Positions 12,201 through 23,749 of a DNA stretch of 64,000 bases are shown here, piece by piece. Made by a program: the position numbers and the translations under genes. Below the pieces are notes generated by a model. That model searched no databases. It was not told where the DNA came from and worked only from the letters and a program-made list of their open reading frames with translations. How positions within the stretch are numbered: the first letter of the stretch is position 1; each line of letters starts with the position of its first letter. Source of the stretch: Myxocyprinus asiaticus (Eukaryota > Chordata > Actinopteri > Cypriniformes > Catostomidae); contig NC_059372.1 in the NCBI RefSeq assembly GCF_019703515.2, positions 13,333,992 through 13,397,991 of the forward strand, written 5' to 3'.

Positions 12201-13769
12201 GATCTGAACCATAATCTTTAACCGGTGCGTGTTGTCGGCTCTCAACTTTTGCCACGAGCTGTTTACTTTTTCAGCCAGTTTCACTGAGTCGATTGTTTCA
12301 ACCATATACAGGTTTGGAACACCTGTGAATGCATATAATAAATGTGTCAAATCAAAATCCTCATAAACATTTCTGACACCACTGGAGGAACTGACTGAAA
12401 GTAATTAAATTCTGAATATGAATACTAATATACTTGTAGTGTAATACTAATACTTTAATACAAATATGTGTAAAAGTCAAGTTACATGGACTAGCTAGAA
12501 GTTAATCAAGGTTGATGTTTGTTATTTTGCTTTGCTCACCCAATAGTTTATTGACATTATTCTTTTGTAGGTGACCAATGAAATGCCATTTTATTTCAGG
12601 ACATGAAGACAAAATCTGAAAACAACAAAAAGAAAAGGATAAATAGCAGTTTTATATCAATCAGGACTAAATGAAACAATCCAATTTCTCTGCAATACCT
12701 GGGGATGAGAGGCTTTCTCCACAAGTTCATTCACCTGTAGAATAAGTAGATATTCAACATGAAAACTTGCACTTTGGTTTCAATTAATCATAATGTAGTT
12801 TATAATACAATTACAAACTCGGTTATAAAAGAAAATAAACGAATGGGCGTCAAATGTGAATACTTTGTTGTTTACTCACATAGTTCTCTCCAAAGTTTCG
12901 TTGTCCGTGTTTGTAAGCTTCCACCACCATCTCTGTAGGTTTAGTCTTACTGACCGCCACCAGCCGAGGGGCTATACATGGCAACGTCTAGAATAGACAA
13001 GTAAGAGACAAGACTGGCTTATAATAGAGTAGTACACTTTATTTATTGCTGTGTAGCAACACCAGAAACAGTTTAATACTGTAAAGCAGCATTTTACTGT
13101 ATTAAATAACAAGATATACAGAAAACAACAATAAAATGCTAAAATATCATGATATGTGCGATGCAGAAAAAAAAATCTATACAAAATTCACAATTGTTCT
13201 GCAAGAATTCAGATACACTTCAAGTGACAACATATTGCATCATATTGAATATACACAGAATATTGTACCTACACTGAACTGAAGATTTGACTACGTATTT
13301 GTATGCCACACACGCTACAAAATACAGGAAAATAAATGTATAATACATTTCATACGATTATTATTTGCTGGAGAGTGAGTCCTAAAAGCCTGATTCTATA
13401 TTTCAATGCTCCTTTATACACATTAATATAGACAGCTGAAAGCCAATTGCCTTGCAATATCATTATGACATTTTTATTTGACCAAAAAAGTGTTTCAGTG
13501 ATTTGCTATATCCATCTCGGCTGCTCGTATGAGTCTGTACATGTGTAAAGGTTGAAATGATTGCATAACCCTACTGTGAAAAAACATCGCGTGCATGGAG
13601 AGGATAGTTTGTTTAATGGCATTTTAAAAGCATGCTGATTTTCTCTGCCTTACTTATAAGACACCGAAGAAACACTTACCTTCGGGCGACGGGTAACCGC
13701 TTGATTTACCCGGTCCACCACCGCCTGCAGTTTCTTCCCAACCTCCTCCGACATCACTACTCTCCACAT
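9227..13769 (-). CDS. plpbp: Pyridoxal phosphate homeostasis protein PLPBP/PROSC (282 aa, 8 exons)
   Basis: Exons from the start: 13769-13680, 12987-12880, 12734-12699, 12615-12540, 12322-12182, 11414-11272, 9639-9541 and 9382-9227. They join to 849 nt (282 aa plus stop), close to human PROSC (275 aa). The family (YggS/PROSC) is a PLP-binding TIM-barrel that buffers and delivers cofactor; it has no known catalytic activity, and loss of human PLPBP causes B6-dependent epilepsy. Visible are the PLP lysine in [34 protein letters not shown], the HGLPPDETV loop, [20 protein letters not shown], the phosphate-binding [11 protein letters not shown], and [12 protein letters not shown]. The MWR start is conserved with human; an internal ATG (MSEEVG, 13754) is alternative. 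Exon 5 uses a slightly weak GTTAGT donor. Intron 6 (9640-11271) holds repeats and intron 5 (11415-12181) holds a SINE. Confidence 0.95.
9640..11271. other. plpbp intron with hAT-like fragments
   Basis: A 1.6 kb intron. The right part of 10240-10632 ends 'taacgtgttaaattttccag' then 'cccta', the form of a hAT terminal repeat; its partner end is not clear. Block 11090-11220, ending 'gagatgcatccctag', recurs in inverted orientation at 51370-51560 (shared word 'taaatcccaagatcaat' or its complement with one or two changes). No exon is seen. Confidence 0.5.
11608..12070 (+). mobile_element. tRNA-derived SINE, copy 1 (plpbp intron 5)
   Basis: Starts 'ggggcctgggtagctcaaca'. The first ~75 bases resemble a tRNA, with an A-box-like 'tagctcaacaagt' and a B-box-like 'agttcaaatccag'. 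A ~330-base body and a poly(A) tail at 12048-12068 follow. Flanked by an 11-base direct repeat, agtggagtctg (11597-11607) and agtggaatctg (12074-12084), the target-site duplication of LINE-driven insertion. It is antisense to plpbp. Two other copies lie at 26511-26938 and 32615-33030. Confidence 0.85.
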
Positions 13770-14089
13770 AGTCTCAGTGCGAGCTTATAAACCAATAACA
13801 GCACGTGATCTCACCGACATATCCGGTCAGCTTTCTGACAAAATAAATGTCCCGTTGAAGCGCAACATCGGTTGTAAAAATATTTTTGTTATAGGACATT
13901 ACCTGCCATCCTTACCGTTCTTTATTTCTGTGGACCTTACTAACGTTATGTAAATTCCCATTGCACTCACATTAGACCATCTGAGAAGGTACTTTTTTAG
14001 TGGTTGATTAAACGTTATTGTAGGCTACAACGAGGTTTACGGCCCTCCGCGGTGAACGGCACATTTCATTTAATTTTCTCCCAAAACAC
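13770..14089. promoter_or_regulatory. plpbp: plpbp upstream region
   Basis: The stretch just upstream of the plpbp start (13770-13870) is richer in G+C than its surroundings and contains GCACGTGATC at about 13801, an E-box core (CACGTG). Promoter function is inferred from position; no TATA box is obvious. Confidence 0.4.
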
Positions 14090-14835
14090 TGTTTTTCTGC
14101 TGAACACAAATGAAGATTTATTGAAGTATATTTCAGCTTTGTTGGTCCGTACAATGCAAGTGAACTGTGACTAGAACTTTGAAGGTCTAAAAAGCACATA
14201 AAGGCAGCATAAAAGTAATCCAGAGGTTAAATCCATGTCTTCAGAAGTGATATGATAGGTGTGGGTGCAAGGGCGTAGATTTGGCTAGATTTGGAGGGTT
14301 GCAACATGAAGCATTTACATGTTTCCATTGATTATGGTACAAATATTGGAGAGGTTTGATTATTGGCCCCTGTGTGGGTGACAAACAGATCAATATAAAA
14401 GTAATTTTTTTCCTATAAATTCTCCTCCCTGCCCAGTAGGTGGCGATATGCACAAAGAATGTGAATCATCAAAAACAAAAGAAGAATGTGGAATTGAAAG
14501 TGAAAGTGGAGATTTGTGGTAAAAAAAATAAAATAAAAAAAAAAGGACTTAAATATTGATCTGTTTCTCACCCACACCTATCATATCGCTTCTGAATATA
14601 TGGATTTAACCACTTGAGTCATATGGATTACTTTTATGCTGCCTTTATGAGTTTTGGACCTTCAAAGTTCTAGCCAGCATTCACTTGCATGGTATGGACC
14701 TACAGAGCTGAGATATATATTTTAATTAATCTTCATTTGTGTTCTGCAAAAGAAAAAAATTCACACACATCTGGGATGGCATGAGGATGAGTAAATAAGA
14801 GAATCTTCATTTTTGGGTGAAATACCCCTTTAAAA
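14090..14835. repeat. Foldback repeat F1, copy 2 (with nested mini-hAT)
   Basis: The right end is 'tttttgggtgaaatacccct'. The arms carry the mirrored 'gtacaatgcaagtgaactg' and 'cattcacttgcatggtatgg' blocks of family F1. It is interrupted by the 105-bp element at 14268-14372. Confidence 0.7.
14268..14372. mobile_element. 105-bp hAT-like MITE inside F1 copy 2
   Basis: Starts CAAGGGCG and ends GGCCCCTG, imperfect inverted termini. Both sides carry a perfect 8-base direct repeat TGTGGGTG (14260-14267 and 14373-14380). Removing one repeat and the insert restores the 'ggtgtgggtgaaaaacag'-type word found in other F1 copies. An 8-bp duplication is typical of hAT elements. A related sequence lies at 29869-29990. 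Confidence 0.7.
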
Positions 14836-16374
14836 CCTGTTTGTCACCATGCACCATGTTTATTTGGATCAGTTTTAATGATACATGAGATCAATGCATG
14901 TGGTATCTAAAGGTTGATTCTGAGGTCATTTTATCTAATATTTAATATATATTTTTTAAATGTTGCAAATTTATGTAGCTAATGACAATTCCTGAACTTA
15001 TAACATTTATTTTAAGACAAAATGCATATGTAATTTTCTGTTTTGTTTTAGGTGATTACATCAAAAAAAAAAAAAATCAATATCTGTGCAATAAATGAAA
15101 GGTTTGTATTTAAGGTAAAATAAATAAATTAAAAAAAAAACCTTGTTGCAGGGGCCAAAAGCCCCAATAAAATACACAGTTGTTCTTTAGAGGGGGGAAT
15201 AGATTTATGAAGAATGTTGAAAGCGGACCCACTTTGACTGATCCAAACACAAAGGAGATTCATTTTAACATTAAAATTAACAGGAAATGGTGCAACCTTT
15301 TCCAAAGTGGTTATTTTGAATAAGTATAATCTCAATTTGTTACTCAAAAACAAAAAGCACCTTGCGGTAATAAATATTTGCACAAGTAAAATTAACTATA
15401 ACTCTTTTCCCTATATTTACACAGTATCACTACAACCCTCCTGGAGTCCTTTAACCTAAGTATGGGATAAACTGTCCCCTTGCCACCTTTAAAAAGAAAA
15501 AAATGAATCAAAACAACCTTCCATTATTATTTCCTTCCAAACAAATTCTACTTCTCCATCAATATTCAGTAATAATAATATAAAATTAAATCTTGATACA
15601 CTTAGTGACCATAAAAAAGCACATTTTCCTTAAGGGGCCTTTAGCCCCATTGTACCCTACAATACACAAAAAAAATTCTACCACCTTATGCATGGTATTT
15701 AACTGGTGCATTCTACACTTTTTTTCTTTAATCATGATACATGTTTACTGCCATAACCCCTCAACTTTTCCCAAAGAATCAAAAAAGTACAATCTTATTA
15801 ACTCCATCATCTAATAGTCTACAGAAAAATAACCATTAGAGTCAATTACACCAGGAATAATTGCTTTGCATTAAAAGTCTCATTTTTAAATACTCATTAT
15901 TAGCTTATACTGTATGTTAGTTTTTCCAAGCAAAATTTTCAATATGCTGCTGAATTTTCTAAAGATAATTTTACCAGCAACAATTAAAGTTTATTTAATG
16001 GTTATAGCTGCTTCAAATAACACACTAGTTAATAAAGTAATTCAAGTTAATATAAAATGAATAATAAACCATGACAAAACCATAAATCCAGTGAGAAAGG
16101 AGAAATATGTCAATCAAAAAGAAAAGACTTGACATTGCCATCTCATTTATTCTCCAAAATGGTTCATGAATTGTGTACAAAGGTCTACAGACATAAGAAA
16201 ATAAAAACAAACAAGTGTTCATAAAACAGAACTTTTTCCAACAAAATCGAGGATTTCTGTATTAATTGTCAGCCTTTGTTGCAAAACGACAAAACACAAG
16301 AGACCCATTTTGACATTTGCTGGTTGGAGACAAAAAGCAAAATACAAAACAGCAAGACAAGAAACTGGGCATCT
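14836..16374. other. A/T-rich stretch with snrpg 3'UTR
   Basis: No gene is seen between the F1 repeat and the snrpg stop codon. A minus-strand poly(A) signal for snrpg is possible at 16151-16146. Two simple A-runs (15062-15076, 15130-15139) are present. Confidence 0.4.
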
Positions 16375-19087
16375 TCACACTCGTTCAAGAGCCTCCAACA
16401 TGATTATACTGTTTCCTCTGATAACCTGCAGAAACATAAAACAAGAGACTGTTAAGACGTGTGTATTAGCTTGTAATACCTATAAAAACACTGCACTGAT
16501 AAACCATATCACATCGGTCTGTTAATACTGTTGAGATAATGTTTGAAAATTTCTATGGCAAAATCCATATTCTCTTAATTCACGAACTGTAACTTTCAGA
16601 GTCAGTTTCCAAAGCAAACTAAAGATATAATCTGACAGGTTAATCAGTAAATTGAGACACGAACAATTCCAGATGTTAATCCTTAAGGATTACAATATTT
16701 TAGCGATTTACAAATAGAGGACGACTGATATATCGGTTTTACCGATTAATCGACACTGATAGTTACGTTTTTTTCATTGTCATGCTGGAACAGAAAAAGG
16801 CTATCCCCAAACAGTTGCCACAAATTTGGAAGCACACAAAGCCCAAGCCATTACATAAAGAAACATTAAGATTTTTCTTTACTGGATTTAATGGAGTAAC
16901 CAAATTCGTTAATTAGAAGGGGGTGTCCACAAACTTTTGGCCATATAGTGCAAGTTAGTCCTCAGTACTAAATCATAATTTCATGTGAATGCCAATCTTC
17001 TGTGAAAATGCTGCATGAGATTTTGGTTTTGCTTGGCTAATCGCTAGCTTCAGTAGACAAAGCACGAGAACAGTACATTGCGTGAACGCAATGTCTTAGA
17101 CTTGTAATATTTTAATTAATATTTTCATTAATTTTAGATGGCAAAGGCTTTGAAGAAGGTACCAGTGTGGAAGTACTTTGAAGTATTGCCAGGGAAAGCA
17201 CAATGTAAAATCTGTAACATAATCAGCATGGGGGCATGTTAATTTTGTTATAAAATTTTGCTCTTTTACATGAGTGAAAATTTGTCATTAAAATTATGGA
17301 TTTTGAAAACTATTGGCCGATTAATCTGCTATCAGCCTGTTTTCCCACTTTAGTTATTGGTATCGGCAAAACCCACTGTGCGTCGACAATCTATTAATAA
17401 TATCTTACAGATTAACACTGAGTAATGAACAATAAGCATGCCAGTCAAAACATCATTAACAGTGACATTAAAATTTGGAAGTATATTTGGAAACAATAGT
17501 GTGCAGGTTGTTTAATATTTAGTTTAGTTTTTGTTTGCACTTAATTAACATCCAGTGACACACTGACATCATCAGACATGCATGTGGTGTATAACATGCA
17601 ATACCAGAATAACAAAAAAACATCTCTTTTCTCTACTTCCTGCATTTCTACAGCTTACTCTTGAAACATGGCATTGCAATAATACAAATATTGTTCTAGT
17701 ATAATAAGTTGCTTGTGATGTTCCTCATCTGTAATTCACTTGGGATAAAAATGTCTGCAAAATGATTCATTGTAATGTAAAGATGAGACCGAGTACTGAC
17801 CACCATCCCAATGGTGTTCATTTGTCCTCCTGGAGCCATTTCTATAGTGTCATCCACTACCAGATTCATGAATGGGTCAAATCCACGCAAGACGCCCTGA
17901 ACATGACGGCCACCGTTCAGCTTCACTAAAAAAAAAAAATTACATATATTTTTCAAGCTGTTATAAAATTGTAATGCACAAAAATCAATGTTTTTATCTC
18001 TAAATAACATTGCTAATATACAGCATTCTGACTTTCCACAGTGTTTATCCATGTCCTAAATAAAACATATCAGTCATGATTAAAGAGTACTATAGCCTCA
18101 TGCGACCCTGCGTAAACATGCGTGGACGTCGCATTTTGGCTTAGCTATACGCAACGCATAATTTAGCTTCATTTAAACCGACTGATCTAAGTTCAGGACT
18201 CTGGGCTGTCAGTACAGAGATAAACTTTCGACGCGTGGAGTCATGTGAGAAAACAGCATGGCGCCAACCACAGCGGAGTTTGAACGCCAACAAAACTACA
18301 TCTGGTAAGAAACCTTGTAACGTTTTTTACATTGAAACCTGTTCAAGTCAAAAGATTAGAGTCTCTAGTTTCATCCAATATGCCATTTTTTAAATTTGAA
18401 ATGCCACGCTGCTAAACACAATGTACACTATACACTGCATATTTTTTTCTTAGAAATCCTAGATTTACTGTGCATTATCACATTGAGAATCAATGGGTTC
18501 ATCCAAAAGCTGAAAAATTTTGCTTTCAGAGGCTTTATATGGAGTTAGGATGAAAACAAGGTGCATTTCGAAATGTTCTGAGACCAGTGCAGACAGACAG
18601 CACACTGGAGGTTAAGCCATTCACTAATTAGGGAGCATCCTATAGCTTTCCTATGCAGCTAAGTGCATTCACTCCTAAAATCCAACCAAAAGTTCAGTTT
18701 CAGGCAGCAGATGATGTTGGGACCACTCAACATGTTTGGCAGACATGGGACAACGGTAAAAGGGTACATAAATGCAGAATTTGTAATGTATAATTTTATT
18801 TTATCATGGTTTGCAGTGATTGAATGATACTGGCCATTATTTTAAAATCAGAATTATTTATTTAGCTTTATAGAAAACCAGCTGTAATGTCTAACGTCTA
18901 TAAAAAAATAAAATAAATTATATATAAACAAAAAAAAAAAAAATGGATAACTATCACTTCTGGAAACAAACAATTTGATAGAAAAAAAAAATCTGACTTT
19001 CTATAGTTGGGTATTTAAAATTTCATAACTTAGTCCACTGTCCACTTATATTGCAATATATTTTTAGGAAAACGATTTGCTCTAGAA

Positions 19088-19132
<45 letters not shown>

Positions 19133-19601
19133 CTAGCATGTTTACTAATACATTTTAGGGACTACTAGTTACAAATCAAAAAGGCAAAAGGAAAATGGAC
19201 ACAGCAGTCACGCTCAGGTCTCAGGAGAAGAAAAGCTTTAATTGTACATATATTAAAGAAATTAATGAGAAATGAGTTTAAGAAATGTACAATTTAGGAA
19301 ATTAGAATGTATAAATGTTTTATACTCACGTGAAAGCTTTTTGTCCATAAACCTAAAGTCAAGAACAAAACAGAGGTAATATTATTTAATACAACAATCT
19401 GACCATTTGAAATAATAATGTAATACAATAAAAGTGGATTATTTCATTAAATGAAATAAAAGGCTGCTGTTATGAGATAACTACAGTCAAACCAGCATAA
19501 TGATGTTTAAATAAATGGCGTTTCTAAGATGCTTATCGCTGCAATTAAGCAAAGGTTCGAAATACTTACTTTTTCAGCTCGGGTGGATGTGCTTTGCTCA
19601 T
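16375..19601 (-). CDS. snrpg: Small nuclear ribonucleoprotein G (Sm G, 76 aa, 4 exons)
   Basis: Exons from the start: 19601-19570, 19352-19330 (only 23 nt), 17925-17801 and 16425-16375. They total 231 nt (76 aa plus stop), the same length as human SNRPG. Sm G is one of seven Sm proteins that form the ring around the Sm site of U1, U2, U4 and U5 snRNAs, and so acts in pre-mRNA splicing. The N-terminus [16 protein letters not shown] is followed by the Sm1 motif ([20 protein letters not shown]) and the Sm2 motif ([16 protein letters not shown]). Borders are GT-AG. The loop [14 protein letters not shown] differs slightly from human but keeps Sm fold residues. No frameshift is seen, so this is the functional spliced gene and not a retrocopy. 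Confidence 0.96.
16783..16965. repeat. Tc1-family end fragment nested in the hAT element
   Basis: Contains 'ccaaacagttgccacaaatt' and 'gggtgtccacaaacttttgg' followed by 'ccatatagtg', a common fish Tc1 TIR-type end. It lies between the left hAT terminus and the BED fragment, so it is probably a later insertion. Only fragments remain. Confidence 0.55.
17138..17221 (+). pseudogene. BED zinc-finger fragment of a hAT transposase
   Basis: Reads [20 protein letters not shown] then AQCKICNI, then degrades. V-W-K-Y-F followed by A-x-C-x-I-C is the first half of a BED finger, as in hAT/ZBED proteins. The His half and the dimerisation and catalytic domains are absent. Confidence 0.7.
17926..19329. other. 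snrpg intron 2; includes (TA)n and an exon-like sequence
   Basis: A 1.4 kb intron. A pure TA dinucleotide run lies at about 19092-19131. At 18258-18305 on the plus strand an ATG opens [16 protein letters not shown] and runs into a GTAAGA donor-like sequence. It may be the first exon of an unrecognised repeat-borne gene or chance (see findings). Nothing else is identifiable. Confidence 0.4.
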
Positions 19602-20095
19602 GTTTATTTCGTTAGATCAAATAGTTTTGCACAACGAAAAACGTCTGAAACACGTTTCAAACAATGTACAACGAGTGCGTGAAGTGCAGGAAATGACGTA
19701 CAGGCGGGATTATTTATTTTTTTGTAGTCACCATGCGCAACACCGCCAACTAGTGTGGTGGAGGATTATTGTATTTGAGAGGCTTCTGACGGTTTATAAA
19801 TAACAAGATTATCTACATACCAGGGGCGTTTCTTGGACTTGAGGAGGTTCGGAGGCAATATTATTGCGTAGCCTACATTTAAAATTATATTCGGGTCTAC
19901 AGTCAAAACATTCGGGTCTGAAGCCCCGGAAAAATGACCTGCCGACGCCGCTGCTACATTCAAATTCTAATAATGTACATTTTAACAGACTTTTATGTTT
20001 GTCGTTACGGGTGTATTAAACCAGAACAGTCGGTGCTATTGTGAATGAGATACATTTGAATGCACTGCATGAAGTCACCAAAAGTGTCTGCCAAA
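19602..20095. promoter_or_regulatory. snrpg: snrpg upstream region
   Basis: Immediate upstream sequence of snrpg with no TATA box seen. A segment at 19823-19980 ('aggggcgtttcttggac...') looks repeat-like but is not classified. Confidence 0.35.
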
Positions 20096-21337
20096 CTGTC
20101 GGCCAAAGGTTTGGACTAATGTACAGATTTTGCTCTTATGGAAAGAAATTGGTACTTTTATTCACCAAAGTGGCATTTAACTGATCACAATGTATAGTCA
20201 GGACATTAATAACGTGAAAAATTACTATTACAATTTGAAAAAATGTTCAGAACTTCTTAAACTACTTCAAAAGATTTCTCATCAAAAAATCCTCCACGTG
20301 CAGCAATGACAGCTTTGCAGATCCTTGTCATTCTACCTGTCAGTTTGTCCAGATACTCAGGTGACATTTCACCCCACACTTCCTGTAGCACTTGTCATAG
20401 ATGTGGCTGTCTTGTCGGGCACTTCTCACGCACCTTACAGTCTAGCTGATCCCACAAAAGCTCAACGGGGGTTAAGATCCATAACACTCTTTTCCAATTA
20501 TCTGTGTTTCTTTGCCCACTCTAACCTTTTCTTTTTGTTTTTCTGTTTCAAAAGTGGCTTTTTCTTTGCAATTCTTCCCATAAGGTCTGCACCCCTGAGT
20601 CTTCTCTTTACTGTTGTACATGAAACTAGTGTTGAGCGGGTAGAATTCAATGAAGCTGTCAGCTGAGGACATGTGAGGTGTCTATTTCTCAAACTAGAGA
20701 CTCTGATGTACTTATCCTCTTGTTTAGTTGTACATCTGGCCTTTCACATCTCTTTCTGTCCTTGTTAGAGCCAGTTGTCCTTTGTCTTTGAAGACTCTAG
20801 TGTACACCTTTGTATGAAATCTTCAGTTTTTTGGCAATTTCAAGCATTGTATAGCCTTCATTCCTCAAAACAATGATTGATTGACGAAGAAGTTTCTAGA
20901 GGAAGCTGTTTTTTTTTTTTGTTTTTTTTTTTGCCATTTTTGACCTAATATTGACCTTAAGACATGCCAGTCTATTGCATACTGCGGCAACTCAGTATGC
21001 AATAAACAAACACAAAGACAATGTTAAGCTTCATTTAACAAACCAAATAGTTTTCAACTGTGTTTAATATAATGGCAAGTGATTATATAGTACCATATTA
21101 GCAATTTAGCATGATTACTCAAGGATAAGGTGTTGGATTGATGGCTGCTGGAAATGGGGCCTGTCTAGATTTGATCAAAAATGACATTTTTCAAATAGTG
21201 ATGGTGCTGTTTTTTACATCAGTAATGTCCAGACTATACTTAATGATCATTTGAATGCCAATTTAGTAAATTCAAGTACCAATTTCCTTCCGAAACAGCA
21301 AAATCTGTACATTATTCCAAACTTTTGGCCACCAGTG
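20096..21337 (-). mobile_element. Tc1-like element, deletion derivative copy A
   Basis: Right terminus '...ccaaacttttggccaccagtg' then TA; left terminus 'ctgtcggccaaaggtttgga', with matching 'aatgtacagattttgct' inside both ends. Length about 1.24 kb. The transposase remnant reads on the minus strand (20870-20300: ETEKQKEK/AKKHR-type words, then LNP-ELLWDQLDCKVREK). The first two catalytic Asp blocks are deleted at the same junction as in copy B (36633-37872). The word 'gttatggatcttaaccccc' spans the deletion. Confidence 0.85.
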
Positions 21338-22124
21338 TAAATGTACATGTGGAAAAAAAAAAAAAAAAAAAAAAGCACCATGAAAGTTAAAGTTATGTTA
21401 AAAATTTATTCAAAAACAATATCTATGTAACACAATAAACATGAGGTAAATTTTAATGAGAAATTATTCGAGGAAGAAAAAAAAAAAAAAAAAAAAAATC
21501 ACACATCTAGGGACAAAGGAGTTAAAACTGGAGGTAGCTGCATGTAAATACACCCACAGAGAATAATACAGAGAACTAAACTCAAAATGCCTCCAGTCTA
21601 TATTCATAATTAAAGAACCAATGAGCCAAATTGTTAAATCTGCACTTAACATGTGTAAAGTATGCAATAAAGTGGCTTTTTACACAGTGTTTCAAGACCA
21701 TGTTTAAAACAAAATAAACAACAAGCAAAAATGGCAGCTTAAAAACACTGCATCATTAGTCTATTTGGTGCTGGTAAAAGAAAATGTTAGTCAGCAGACG
21801 TTGAAATGTACAAACTCAGAAACAAATTAAGAAACAAAAAGAATGCCTGATTTAGAATATAAAAAAATATTCTGCTTTGAGGGTCACCTGAATGGACAGA
21901 TCTGAGGTCTAACTCTAACTGCACATAGTTTTGCAGTACGAGTTTTCCTTTTAGATCAGTAATTTCTGAAAAATAGTAATTGCTTCTGATTTTCTAAAGC
22001 ATTTAAACAAAGATTGGTTACCCTAGCAATTGATGTACTAAATGTTTTGCTCTAAACTGTAATCAAATTCAGAAGAATCTAAATCTCAATAATAATATTT
22101 GGTCTGATAGCATAAAGTTAATAG

Positions 22125-22810
22125 GGATAGTTCGCCCAAAAATGAAATTCTCTCATCATTTACTCACCCTCATGCCATCCCAGGTGTGTATGAAGAATAT
22201 CTCAGCTCTGTAGGTCCATATAATGCAAGTGAATGGTGACCAAAACTTTGAAGCTCCAAAAAGCACATAAAGGCAGCATAAAAGTAATCCATAAGACTCC
22301 AGTGGTTTAATTTATGTCTTCTGAAGCGAACTAATTGATTTTAGGTAAAAACAGACCAAATAATAACTCCTTTTTCACTGTATATCATGCCATTGCAGAC
22401 TCTAGGCACAATCCTGATTATAAGCTCGATTGCACTTCCTAGTGCTTGTCGCATGCACAGAGCGCTAGATGGCGCTAGGAAGTGCAACTGAGCTTGAAAT
22501 CATAATCGCCAAGGAGACTGCTGATGTCAAGATGTACAGTGAAAAAAGTTACATTTTGGTCTCTTCTCACCTAAAACTTACTGGCTCGTTTCAGAAGACA
22601 TGGATTACTTTTATGCTGCCTTTATGTGCTTTTTGGAGCTTCAAAGTTTTGGTCACCATTCACTAGAATTATATGACCCTAAAGAGTGGAGATATTCTTC
22701 TAAAAATCTTTGTTTGTGTTCAGCAGAAACAGAAAGTCATACACATCAGGAATGGCATGAGATTCAGTAAATTATGAGAGCATTTTCATTTTTCGGTGAA
22801 CTATCACGTA
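22125..22810. repeat. Foldback repeat F1, copy 3
   Basis: Left 'gggatagttcgcccaaaaat', right 'atttttcggtgaactatcac', with the mirrored 'gtaggtccatataatgcaag' / 'cattcactagaattatatg' arms. The centre carries a second palindrome around 'cacttcctagtgcttg...gctaggaagtgc'. Confidence 0.75.
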
Positions 22811-23044
22811 CAGTATATAATATATAATGTCAGAATAGGCTAATAACATTACAACTGAACATGTTAGACTTTAGACAGATGTTAGAACAATATACCTAAG
22901 ACTTTAATGCCCAGACAATACAAATTCTCCGGCTTTGTGATTTTTGGTTAAATGTTTTAAAGAATAAAGCTTACATCATTCCATGCTATTTAAGAAATAC
23001 AAAGAGTACAAGAACCAGAAGATTAGACATCTTAGAAATGCTTA

Positions 23045-23325
23045 AAGGGATAGTTCAACCAAAAAGGAGAATTCTGTCATCATATGCTCACCCTTATTTT
23101 GTTTTTGTATGACTTTCTTTAGTAGAACACAAAATGAGATGTTAGGCAGAATGTTAGCCACAGTCACCACTCGCTTTCATTGTATGGAAAAAATAAAGCA
23201 ATTAAAGTAAATGGTGACTGAGACTTACCTACTGCCCTACATCTCCTTCATAAGGTTTGGAACAACATGAGGGTGAGTGAGGTTATGGTTGACAGAATTA
23301 CATTTCTGGGTGATCTATCCCTTTA
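23045..23325. repeat. MITE with inverted termini
   Basis: Starts 'gggatagttcaaccaaaaag' and ends 'tttctgggtgatctatccct'. The body carries 'atgtatggaaaaaataaag'-type sequence shared with 6168-6350. About 280 bp, no ORF. Confidence 0.65.
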
Positions 23326-23749
23326 AAGACAAACAAATATAATAAAATCTGTTGAAATAGTTCAGTAGCTAAATACTGAAGATCACAAGATATGTCCCCA
23401 AACTTGACTGCCCAAAAAAAAAAAAAAAAAATCACTGTTTCACAGTTTAATATTTGCTTTTGTGAAAACATCCATCCTAATTATGGTGGTTTTAACTTTA
23501 AAGTACCCGTATCAAAATAAAAGCACAGTCAGAACTTTTGGCTAGTCATTATCATCAACAGCCTCTACTATTTCTATGGCAGTTCAGCTCAACGTATTGG
23601 GAGCAAGTTAATCAATGTATATCATGTTTAGCCAATTTATACAAAGCAAAGCAAAAACGGCTGACAAATCTGAGGTTCCTGATATTCTGAAACATTTTCG
23701 AGCACTTGTGCAGTAGGATTTTCATGCCCTCAAAAAGATGTTTGATCTC

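Larger units (their letters stand above)
16715..17393. mobile_element. hAT-like element with BED-finger remnant (snrpg intron 3)
   Basis: The left end 'tagaggacgactgatatatc' and the right end (inverse complement 'tagattgtcgacgcacagtg') form imperfect termini of the 'tagaggtcgaccgatatatc' hAT group. Near the right end, 'ccgattaatctg' and 'ttggtatcggcaaaac' mirror the left 'cgattaatcg' and 'tatcggttttacc'. Inside is a BED zinc-finger start on the plus strand (17138-17221). The host TSD is not convincing. Confidence 0.65.
21338..23749 (-). other. Zinc-finger gene 3'UTR with embedded repeats
   Basis: Sequence between Tc1 copy A and the zinc-finger stop codon. A minus-strand AATAAA lies at 21410-21405, so the 3'UTR may be ~2.3 kb and would include the F1 repeat (22125-22810) and MITE (23045-23325). 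A-runs occur at 21351-21374, 21475-21498 and 23415-23431. Confidence 0.4.

Noticed and set aside
17696..17800. Extension of the snrpg exon 3 ORF past 17801
   Set aside because: The frame runs on into the intron, but a GTCAGT donor at 17800 and the last exon [10 protein letters not shown] at 16425 restore the known 76-aa protein.
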